Of a stretch of DNA of 64,000 nt, positions 56,901 through 64,000 are shown one piece after another (within the stretch, counting starts at the first letter, position 1; the number at the start of each line of letters is the position of its first letter). Under the pieces are notes generated by a model, which had not been told where the DNA came from, searched no databases, and worked only from the letters and a program-made list of their open reading frames with translations. A program made the position numbers and the translations under genes. This stretch comes from Strongylocentrotus purpuratus (taxonomy: Eukaryota > Echinodermata > Echinoidea > Camarodonta > Strongylocentrotidae), in NCBI RefSeq assembly GCF_000002235.5, contig NW_022145615.1, positions 11,598,891-11,662,890 on the forward strand. The letters are read 5' to 3'.

Positions 56901-58765
56901 CTTCCAAAGTGGGGGGGGGGGGGGGCACCAACAAAAAAGGGCACTTTCTGGGAAAAAAGGGCACCTACAAAGGGAAATCTCAAAGCGAAAATATTCAATT
57001 TTTTATACATTGGTATATACCCCTATAATTTGATTACATTATCAGGGATGATTTCAATATTTGTTTCTCTTTATACATCGTATACAATATTGGTTAAGCA
57101 TCATACCTTGCAGTTGGGTGTGATGGTCGAAAAAAAATCATTTGCGAGCGAGCAAAGCGAGCGAGGAAAAAATTAAGATTTGTGAGGTCGCAGTGCGAAA
57201 ACTACATCTTATAAAGAGGGAAAAATCAATCCTCATCGGGTTATAAATAAGCACATTCTCATAACAGCAAACTGAAAAGACCTTTGATAAGTAACAAACT
57301 TATAACATCTATAAATGTGAACGAGCGTAGCGAGCAAGCTTTGGGAGATATTGCTCTTAGTCGCTTGAAATTAGGGGCACGTTTAATGATGAGAGGAAAT
57401 GGGGACACTTATCGAAGGGATAAGACACTTATTAGAAAATAAAAGGAGCACGTGTCAAAGTACAAAGGGTTATGATCAGAGGTGAAAATGGGCATTTGTC
57501 GCGGAAAAGAGGCAACCATCAGATTTTGATAGGTTCCTTATAAGAAAGGAAAAGGGGCACGTATCATTGTTAACAAGGTTAATTATCAGAGGTGAAAAGG
57601 GGCACACACCTTATATGAAAGAGGCACTTATGAGAATGAAAAAGGGGCACTAATAATAAAGGGAAATGTGAATTTGTTGAAAGAAAAGGGGCACTGATCA
57701 GATATTGATAGGGGCATTTATTGGAGGTGAAAGGGGGCTCTTATGAAAAAGCGAAGAAGCACTTATCATAAGGAAAAGGGGCACTTATTAGAAAGGAAAG
57801 GGGGCGCATGTGAAAATATAAGGTGCGCTTATCCGAGTTAAAAAGGGATAGTTATTAAAAGGGAAAGGGGCACTTCTTACAAAGGAAAAGGGGCAATTGT
57901 CAAAGTAAAAGGGGCACCTCTAAGATTTGAATAGGGCAATTATCAGAGGTGAAGGGGGCGCTTAACAAAAGTGAAAACGGGCGCTTCTCGTACCCGAAAA
58001 GGGGCACTTACTAGAGATTAAAAAGGGCACTTATGAGAACGGAAAATAGACACTTATTGCAAAGAAAATTTGTCAGGCAAAAAAGATACGTGTCAAAATA
58101 AAAGGGGCACATATCAGAGGTGGAAAGGGGAGGGGCACTTTTAAAAATTAATAGGGGCACTTATCAAAGTAATAGGGGCAGTTTTTATGTAAAAAGGGGC
58201 GCTTCTTAGAAAGTTAAAGTGGCACTTTTCCTATGGAAAAAGGGGCACTTTTGGGGTACTTGAAAAAGTGGGGTGGGGGCACTGTGCCCCCCTGCCCCCC
58301 CCCCCCCCCGGGTCCGCCGCCTCTGGTTAAGATTGTTCCTCTTGCGGAATCTTTAGCTGAAAGATACTAAGTGACGAGAGAAAAACAAAACAAGCACTAA
58401 TAAATAAGTTTGTACGTGGGATTGATAAATTATGGATAGCGTTCACAAGCGCTCATGTTTATTTTGAAATTATTCTTTCATGTTCTTCTTTACCAATATT
58501 AAGTTCTTCATACCTTTTCCTTTTCTTTTTCCCCGTTGAATCACAGGATGTCTACGAGGTCTGGCTACCAATGACCATTTTTGGTACCCTCTCGATCCTG
58601 GCGGGTTTCAGCGTATTACCCCTCCCTGAAACTCTGGGTCGCACTCAGCCCCAGACCATACAGGATGCCGAAGCTCTTCACCGCAGGACCCGGTCCAAGC
58701 TGGCCAGTGATAAGCTACCGTTCTCAGCCCACATTAATTTGGAAGATAACGACACTAAATTATGA
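44792..58765 (+). CDS. SLC22-family organic ion transporter (MFS), complete
   Basis: Nine exons: 44792-45151, 47482-47712, 51151-51347, 52163-52570, 53628-53762, 54557-54642, 55189-55309, 56380-56452 and 58547-58765. All have GT/AG sites and compatible phases, giving 609 residues, somewhat longer than the roughly 550 usual for the family. The start MELDDALKSLGDFGRYQ is the family N-terminus and precedes TM1. A large extracellular loop (about 44-130) carries three N-glycosylation sequons (N84, N92, N97) and several cysteines. GQLSDRYGRKP (150-160) is the MFS loop 2-3 motif, and PESTRW (266-271) is the SLC22 motif after TM6. The TM6-TM7 loop is extended by about 60 residues of Ser/Thr/Asp-rich sequence. 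TM7-TM12 follow, with CVGRRLP and a cytoplasmic tail after PLPETLGR. Family members carry organic cations, carnitine or anions across the plasma membrane; the substrate cannot be assigned here. Confidence 0.93.
45690..45782. repeat. CT microsatellite
   Basis: CT repeat with TTT interruptions in SLC22 intron 1. Similar shorter tracts lie at 53960-53993 (CT) and 46816-46831 (CA, beside a C run at 46801-46815). Confidence 0.9.
46252..46770. mobile_element. Non-autonomous mariner-like element
   Basis: A 519-bp element with ends CAGTGTGTCAGAAAAAATGA and, inverted, CAGTGCGTCCCAGAAAAAAA, each followed outward by TA. The TA target site and CAGTG ends are typical of Tc1/mariner relatives. I see no transposase frame. 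Confidence 0.65.
48715..48870 (+). repeat. Dispersed repeat, copy 1
   Basis: It contains GCGGTTTCCCGGCAAAATTT and CATATTCTTTCACATGATCG and ends near a segment with GCGTTTCCATAACTGGT. Related copies occur at 60757-60850 (plus) and 61083-61225 (minus), so it is a dispersed family of unknown class. Confidence 0.65.
49984..50212. mobile_element. Short hAT-like MITE with 8-bp target duplication
   Basis: A 229-bp element with ends TGGCGGATCCAGG and, inverted, TGGATCCGCCCCTG, flanked by the identical 8-mer GAGCTTGG (49976-49983 and 50213-50220). The inner ends carry G runs. The 8-bp duplication and CAG-type ends fit the hAT superfamily. It lies in SLC22 intron 2. Confidence 0.8.
50521..50560 (+). 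pseudogene. Fossil copy of the start of SLC22 exon 3 (copy 1)
   Basis: CTATAG followed by GGTACTGACCTGGATCATGC and GTGATGGTGACAAAGATG matches the true exon at 51151 (GGTATCGACCTGACGTCTTA, then CGTGATGGTAACGGAGATG) with small changes, including a frame shift to a stop. Only the first 40 or so bases are recognisable. Confidence 0.55.
50599..50640 (+). pseudogene. Fossil copy of the start of SLC22 exon 3 (copy 2)
   Basis: TTTTGTTATCTGCCG precedes GGTATTGACCCGATATCATA. This matches both the intron end (TTGTTGTTATCTGCAG) and the exon start at 51151. The acceptor AG has become CG, so this copy cannot be spliced. The frame still reads GIDPISYMKATKMT against GIDLTSYVMVTEMFT. Confidence 0.6.
50791..50850. 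repeat. Perfect 21-bp stem hairpin
   Basis: GTGCGTTGCACTGTGTAGATA (50797-50817, the stem) is exactly complementary to 50824-50844, with a six-base loop. The pairing extends about six bases more with one mismatch. Part of the stem also occurs as a direct repeat at 50768-50783. Confidence 0.75.
50993..51112. repeat. Imperfect long hairpin before SLC22 exon 3
   Basis: Arms 50993-51046 and 51060-51112 are inverted copies with several mismatches and small gaps. They share AAACTATCACTTCC, GCGATCT and CTATCTTTCC and their complements. It lies 38 bp upstream of the exon 3 acceptor. Confidence 0.65.
51699..52016. mobile_element. TA-flanked MITE with long TIRs
   Basis: A 318-bp element in which AAGCAGGGCTCCCACTTAGC and its complement form TIRs of about 68 bp with few mismatches, with TA on both outer sides. 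The centre is a cluster of GATATCAAGAATTCG-like short repeats. It lies in SLC22 intron 3. Confidence 0.78.
52769..53082. mobile_element. MITE with roughly 70-bp TIRs
   Basis: Left GGGAGGTGTTTCACAGAGAT and right (inverted) GGGGGTGTTTCACAAAGATC continue in parallel for about 70 bp to ATTATGGAxAGCC. It lies in SLC22 intron 4. An outer pair, CAGTGGCGTATCC at 52576 and its rough complement near 53138, suggests nesting in an hAT-like element that starts six bases after the exon 4 donor. Confidence 0.65.
55326..55502. mobile_element. Tigger/pogo-like MITE
   Basis: A 177-bp element with ends CAGTCACACCTG and (inverted) CAGTCAAACCTGTCTATAGC, flanked by TA. Internally it duplicates a CCTGTCTACAAAGACCAC segment. 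It lies in SLC22 intron 7. Confidence 0.72.
55551..55767. repeat. G/C tract region ending in an hAT-like terminal repeat
   Basis: The end GGATCCGCCACTG (55755-55767) is the complement of CAGTGGCGGATCC seen at 5861. A long G run precedes it. No convincing partner or target duplication was found on the left. Confidence 0.5.
56884..58325. mobile_element. 1,442-bp non-autonomous hAT element with internal minisatellite
   Basis: The ends are CAGAGGCGGCGGA and its exact complement (13 bp), flanked by the identical 8-mer GTTAAGAT (56876-56883 and 58326-58333). G and C runs follow each end. From about 57370 to 58270 the interior is an irregular array of about 25 units with the core AAAGGGGCACTTAT. 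There is no transposase frame. It lies in SLC22 intron 8, 210 bp before the last exon. Confidence 0.88.
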
Positions 58766-58948
58766 TTTTCTTATAAAAACACCAAATGAAAGATAAACCA
58801 AGTACTTTCATTGAATTAACGTAAAAGAGAAAGGATCCTTCGGAAAACTTTATAATGATCGAGGCAACCGAATATCCAAATTGGTTTATGACACCACTTT
58901 TGATCATTACATGCGTTATCATTGTTTCTCTTTTCATGAGGAAAGAGG

Positions 58949-58952
<4 letters not shown>

Positions 58953-59013
<61 letters not shown>

Positions 59014-59042
59014 GAGAGAGAGAGAGATATAGAGAAAGAGAG
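58953..59042. repeat. GA microsatellite
   Basis: GA repeat about 190 bp after the SLC22 stop codon, probably within the 3' UTR. Confidence 0.9.
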
Positions 59043-59257
59043 AGGGATGGAAGGGGAAAGAGGATAGTTAGGCTTAGGCATGTTATTTAACGTCTTGTGA
59101 CTGCCTTTCCCAGACCATAATTTAAATCTGACCTCTACTGAAACTGCGATTCATGAGTCCATGGATACGAGACGTCACTCGACTGACGCACGACTGCATG
59201 CGTCAGTGACGGTGGTGGTCTTTGACGGGCCTTATTAGCGTTACAACGTACACAAAA

Positions 59258-59263
59258 AATAAA
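59258..59263 (+). promoter_or_regulatory. Candidate polyadenylation signal of the SLC22-like gene
   Basis: AATAAA about 490 bp after the stop codon. A second AATAAA lies near 59491. Which one is used cannot be told from sequence. Confidence 0.35.
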
Positions 59264-60013
59264 AGAATGCAAATTGAACAATGTAAACATCATATTGATT
59301 CACAGGGCCCGATTGGCGCAGGGAGTGACGGAATGAAAATGACGCAACATGTACCACGGGCATTACAAGAACGTTTCATACCCTGAAACGGAAGAGAAAT
59401 TCAAGTTCAGGTTCGTCTACGATACTTCTGCATCGTTGCAGGATCGAGTGAAGATACTGAATAAATTATTCAAGAGATGTATAAATGTTAATAAAAAACG
59501 TCATTGTAGTATGCCTCTAGAAGGAATATACAATCTATTTTAACCCAGTTCCTAAAAAATGCATTCCAATGCTGGTTGAATGTACTATGTAGTTTTTCTC
59601 ACTTTTCATAATTATATGACATTAGGTGTCCCCCGAGAGATCGAGAGACATAAACTTGTGCACTGAATGAACACGACCACCTCCGGTAATAATAATGGTT
59701 CAACTTTACTGCATGACCTAAATTTTTCAATTTACTTGACTACGGCTACTCTACAACAATTATTAATTTTGAAATGATCACCTAATTAATTAATGCACGC
59801 ACACCGCTGGGAAGTCTTTACGTCGACAATGTGTTACCGCATTCTAGTGCTTGCTTTGGAAAACAGGACAAAAGATGGAAATGGTGTGACGTCTCTGACG
59901 TAAAAATCATAAATGATCGACATGATTTATGGGGATTGAAAAGGGGACATGATTACATTTAATCACAAATTGTTTTGCAATCCCCAGATCACCATGTCAA
60001 CGAATACATAGAT

Positions 60014-60016
<3 letters not shown>

Positions 60017-60041
<25 letters not shown>
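60017..60041. repeat. AT microsatellite
   Basis: Alternating TA repeat, intergenic. Confidence 0.9.
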
Positions 60042-60044
<3 letters not shown>

Positions 60045-60124
60045 CAATTATTTACTCTTAAATCCATTTCAGTGGGCAGTATGATCGATTGTACACATGC
60101 ATCGACGAAAATGATAATGATACT

Positions 60125-60350
60125 GATAATTAATATTGGATATCTTTATAACGCACATATCCACCATGCAAGGTGCTCAAGGCACTTCAATATTACCCCG
60201 GCTCTGTTTGGCTACCGATATCGGTGCTCGCAGCATTTAAAGACTTCCTGCTTTATAATTTAACACCTTGGTGGAGAGTGGCAAATGTAGATAAATGTCT
60301 TGCTAAAGGACATTTAGTGCCATGGCGGGACTCGAACCGCAAACAATAAA
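60125..60350 (-). mobile_element. tRNA-derived SINE, family A, copy 3
   Basis: On the minus strand it begins with box B (GCGGTTCGAGTCCCGCC), followed by GCAAGACATTTATCTACATT and GTGCGTTATAAAGATATCC, matching copy 1. The head upstream of box B is lost. Confidence 0.7.
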
Positions 60351-60756
60351 AGTTATCCGAAAAGGTGAAGATTATCACTTTTGACGTTAATTAGGTGTTA
60401 AAAATAATCCATCGTACTTTTTAATCTGACCTCGTGCGCATTTTATGAACCATGGACTTTTTAAGGGTAGATTTAGTATTTATGAACTTCTTTATCAAAC
60501 ATCAATTTCTATAATCCTTGCCATGTTGGACGTTTGTCCCGAAAGATAATATGTTATTGAAAATGTAGAGAGCGTATCTTTCAAAATAATCATGTAGGCA
60601 TTATTTTTCTTTGTTATCATTAAACGATATTTTTAAAGAACTTTTTATCTTCTTTGTCTTGTTTTCCATGTAAACTGTCTCAAGAGTTATTTGATGGTTG
60701 CCATTTATTTGTTATTAATTTACTTATTTATTCATTTGATTGTTTGTTTAATTCAT

Positions 60757-61225
60757 ATAGTCAAAACATATTCTTTCACATGATTGGTAATGAGAGCTTC
60801 CATTTCATTTTTTGAAATTGGGGCGTTTCCAATACTGGTCTTTACCTATAATTTCTCTGTGGAACTTCACGATATTCAAAAATTCACTAGTTTAGAGGCA
60901 CATACAAGTACTTGCCGCTTTCCACTTTAAAACCAAAGTTTAATAGCACAATTTTGTGAATATATTTTGTGAATGTACCACCTGTGTTTTCAACGTGTCA
61001 GTGATGATTGGGTGTCGTGTACTCTTTCTTTTCAAATATCTAATCCTGGAGGCGGCACCACCCCTTCCCTCGCCCCCTTACAGACGCTCTTAAAGGTAAA
61101 GACCAGTATTGGAAACGCCCCAATTTCAAAAAATGAAATGGAAGCTCTCATTACCAATCATGTGAAAGAATATGTTTTGACTAATACATGATGATAACAA
61201 ATTTGCCGGGAAACCGCCTACTAAT
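60757..61225. repeat. Inverted pair of a dispersed repeat
   Basis: The stretches 60757-60850 and 61083-61195 are near-identical inverted copies (TAGTCAAAACATATTCTTTC and complement), separated by about 230 bp. The right copy extends further, to a segment containing GCCGGGAAACCGCC, matching the copy at 48715. The small frame at 60973-61191 is part of this repeat. Confidence 0.65.
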
Positions 61226-61804
61226 TCATATATTTGGTAAATTTGTTTCTCTCATGGTCTGTGAGAGATATAGGGTAGTCCCATATACATCTTTCTGTGT
61301 ATAGTGCTTGTAACTTTACGAAGAATGGGCCAAATTTCTTATCATTTTGATGATTCCAGAACCTTGCAGATGCTAGATGCAAGATGATCAACCTTTTCTG
61401 ATCGATTCCACAACGTTTCTTTCACAATGCAATCGCATTGACCATAACTGGTCTTTACCTTTAACCCAGACCCACTTCATATAGGTGACGTATCTTTTGA
61501 AAATGAGATCATTGTGATAAAAGTGACATTTAATTTCCGTTGCGACAAATCGTGATGTAGCTATGATTGTTATCAAACGTTTGTATCATCATATATTAAC
61601 TAATTGTCTCGGTTTAGTTTTGCAAAATGCATTTAAACTAAATAAAAATATCGCATCTTTAAACTGTCACTTAAAAATAATAACATCTCTCAGAACAATT
61701 ATTCTCTCTTTTTTGTTGGAGGGGGGGGGGGGGGCAAAATAACTGTGATAAATCTAAAGTGCCTTTCTGTAATCTATCATGCACGACTGTCAGTCTGTAT
61801 GTCT

Positions 61805-61930
61805 GTATGTCTCTCTCTCTCTTTCTCCATTCCTCCTCTCTTTCCTCCTCTATTTCTGCCTCTCTTTCTGTCTCTCTGTCTTTCTCCTGCTCCCTTTCTC
61901 TCCCTTTCTCTCTACCGTCTCTCTCTTTAG
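61805..61930. repeat. CT-rich low-complexity tract
   Basis: CT/CTTT-rich region after a G run at 61721-61734. Open frames here are artefacts. Confidence 0.85.
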
Positions 61931-62805
61931 CAACGTGTCTCTCATGTAAGTCTACACAAATACGAGTTTGCTCTTTTAATCTTATATTTCACAGTAAAAA
62001 GAATAGCTAGGGCAAATAAAAAGAACTGAAGGGAAATTTAAAAAAAGGGGAAGCAGAGTAAAAGCTAAAATAATGAAAAATAACAGAATAATAGAGAACG
62101 GTTGGCGGAAGTGAAGTATTGTCATGATATCAGGGACTTAACTTAAAACAAATATACAAAGAATCAAATCTAACAGCAACATCAACAACAACAACAACAA
62201 AGCATTGCGAAGGTAATGTAGATAGTGACAGCGGATACAAGAATTAATATTGCATAGTGCCTACGTTGTTTTGCCTGCACTTAGCAGAGATAATGGTTTA
62301 TTTTTTTCTTAAAGTATGATTTTCGCTGTTTTAGGCTTTCAATTTTTATTTCATTTATTTCTTCGGGGACTGTGCCATATCGAGTATCCCAGCCGGTAAT
62401 TGGCCCGATTCACAATTATTAATTTCGACGAGAACGTCTGTAAGAAAACTTGGTTTCTTAAGATTGCAGACATCATCAAAAGTTATTATGATTGATAATT
62501 GAATTTAAAAAAAATAATAACTTATAAGTTTCAGTATTACTATGCATTTATTCCATGTTTATGAACATCTTGTCACGTCACTATTAAAGGTATCGACTAA
62601 ACAACCTTTGACGGTTGGACAAAATGCTATCCAATACCTTCCCAGGCAATCAAATTTCTATTTTTCATAAAATGACATGCACCACGGAACATTTTGGTAG
62701 ACGCATGATAAAGAATTCTCTTTTGGTCTCAATGCTGTTGTCATTGAAACGCATCTAATTAATTAGTTAAACATGTCTATACTTATTACATCGTGACGAT
62801 AGTGG

Positions 62806-63425
62806 CAGAGGCGGTAGCACGACTCTCAAAGTGGGGTTGCACTATCAAAAATTGCCACTTTCTGGAAAAAGGGGTCACCCACAAATGGTAACCTAAAAAC
62901 GAAAAAATACAACCTTTCGATAATGTACATGTATATACTATATACCCCTACATTGTAATGAAATTATTATCAGGGATGATCTTCAAGATTTTCTTTTTAC
63001 AGGGTCAAGAACTCCTTCTGCACCATATTTTGCTCTTGTGTATAATAGTCTAATAATAAGTAAAAACGGTCACTTTAATATGAAAGGGCGATTACGTCGA
63101 ATAAACAGGGGGAACTTATAATATTTGAAAATGGCACTTATCAGAGGTTAAAAGGGGCATTTATAAGAAGAGAAAGGGGCATTTATTAAAAAGAGAAAAC
63201 AGGGACTTATCAGGAAGGCAAAGGGCACTTATTGAAAAGTTAAAAAGGCACATTTTAAAAGCAAATGAGGCACTTATCAGAGATGAAAAGAGAAAAGAGA
63301 AATTTAAAAAAGGACATCTTGTTAAAGTAAAAGGGGTACCTTTTAGATTTCGATAGGGGCATTTTATCAGAGGGGATGACACGTTTTTAAAGGGGAAGGG
63401 GCACTTATTACAAATAGGAATAGGG
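62806..63425. mobile_element. Truncated second copy of the hAT minisatellite element
   Basis: It starts CAGAGGCGGTAGCACGACT, is related to the left end at 56884, and shares CACTTTCTGGAAAAA and TTATCAGGGATGAT in the same order. It then has several units of AAAGGGGCATTTAT. No right terminal repeat is present. Confidence 0.7.
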
Positions 63426-63736
63426 TTTTGTCAGCTCATCTCTTCTGCTGCGCATATATAACGGAGCATGATATCAAATTCCGATCTTAGCTTATTCCTA
63501 CTAGCAAATACATATCGTCATACAAACTCGCTTCACAAACAACATTGATCGATTAGCGTACAGAGTAGGCTACCCATCCGAAGGGTCACTACATTTTATC
63601 ACACTTTCAACACTCGCAGAGGCCAATCGCATTATCTGTTCATTTTGATAATGATACAAGGTGTCAACAGAGGCAGGACAGATTAAAATACAGTGTTCGC
63701 TGAAAGGAATTATTGATGACGATTCTGACTAGGTAG

Positions 63737-63819
63737 ATGGAAGCCAAAATGTCTAAGAAACAGGATGGAGTGGCCTGGATATTCCAAGTCAAGGAAGCCG
63801 CTGAAAACAAGGAATCGGA
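63737..63819 (+). CDS. Possible first coding exon of an unidentified gene
   Basis: The ATG at 63737 opens MEAKMSKKQDGVAWIFQVK and then EAAENKES, ending at a strong donor (GGA followed by GTAAGT) in phase 2. A TATA-like CATATATAAC lies about 280 bp upstream near 63455. The peptide has a non-repetitive, protein-like composition, but I do not recognise it. The rest of the gene would lie beyond the right edge. Confidence 0.4.
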
Positions 63820-64000
63820 GTAAGTTGGCCATTAAAGGCTTGTTCAGATATAACTGCGCGCATCAAAGGTCTATATGCGTATACTCATCACTAAGCTCTG
63901 TGTTATCGGATACGGAAAATAATGTGAAGCCACGGTTAACCGCGTCTTACCTGAACAAGGCTTGAATATGAATAATAGTGGGATGAACACACAAATGAAT

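Larger units (their letters stand above)
58766..63736. other. Intergenic region right of the SLC22-like gene
   Basis: Outside the repeats listed separately, I see AT-rich sequence without splice-supported frames. The small frames at 59349-59543 and 60072-60263 have no supporting context. Confidence 0.5.

Noticed and set aside
57145..57345. GAGCGAGCAAAGCGAGC-type repeats, considered as a CRISPR-like array
   Set aside because: Only two short degenerate copies inside a eukaryotic hAT element; no regular spacers. No CRISPR array exists in the window.

Overview
This is a stretch of animal genome. Coding sequence is split into small exons with standard splice sites, AT-rich introns hold most of the bases, and the space between exons is full of tRNA-derived SINEs, LINE tails, terminal-inverted-repeat elements, microsatellites and long G/C tracts. 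The gene content and repeat style suggest a marine deuterostome, most likely an echinoderm such as a sea urchin. That placement is an inference from overall look; no species-diagnostic sequence was identified.

Layout. (1) 530-4819, minus strand: the first six coding exons of a MORF4L1/MRG15-like chromatin reader (chromo-barrel domain plus linker); the MRG domain lies beyond the left edge. (2) 4.9-7.3 kb: intergenic, with a LINE 3' tail, G/C-rich transposon ends and a palindromic TA-flanked element. (3) About 7.4-40.2 kb, plus strand: one very large gene, reconstructed here exon by exon. About 45 small coding exons encode a very long, mostly coiled-coil protein, and the last exon encodes a complete protein kinase domain at the C-terminus (about 2,060 residues if two defective exons are skipped). 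I do not recognise this gene as any named family. (4) 40.3-44.6 kb: intergenic, with GA repeats, a C-rich tract and a 1.9 kb TIR element. (5) 44792-58765, plus strand: a complete nine-exon SLC22-type transporter of the major facilitator superfamily (609 residues). (6) 58.8-63.7 kb: intergenic repeats. (7) 63737-63819: possible first coding exon of another plus-strand gene.

The most unusual object is the coiled-coil kinase gene. Every internal exon from 3 to 46 begins and ends in phase 0, and about half have lengths that are whole multiples of seven codons. Two families of exons have multiplied: an alternating 35/28-residue pair present three times, and a four-exon block present twice in full and then in partial, reordered copies. 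One copy carries an in-frame stop and another is frame-broken, yet both could be skipped without changing the reading frame. The region therefore looks like an actively duplicating and decaying exon array feeding a kinase. The kinase has all the usual catalytic residues but reads HND instead of HRD in the catalytic loop.

The three recognised genes show no functional link; they are simply neighbours. All gene models here were read by eye from splice signals and frame, with no transcript support.
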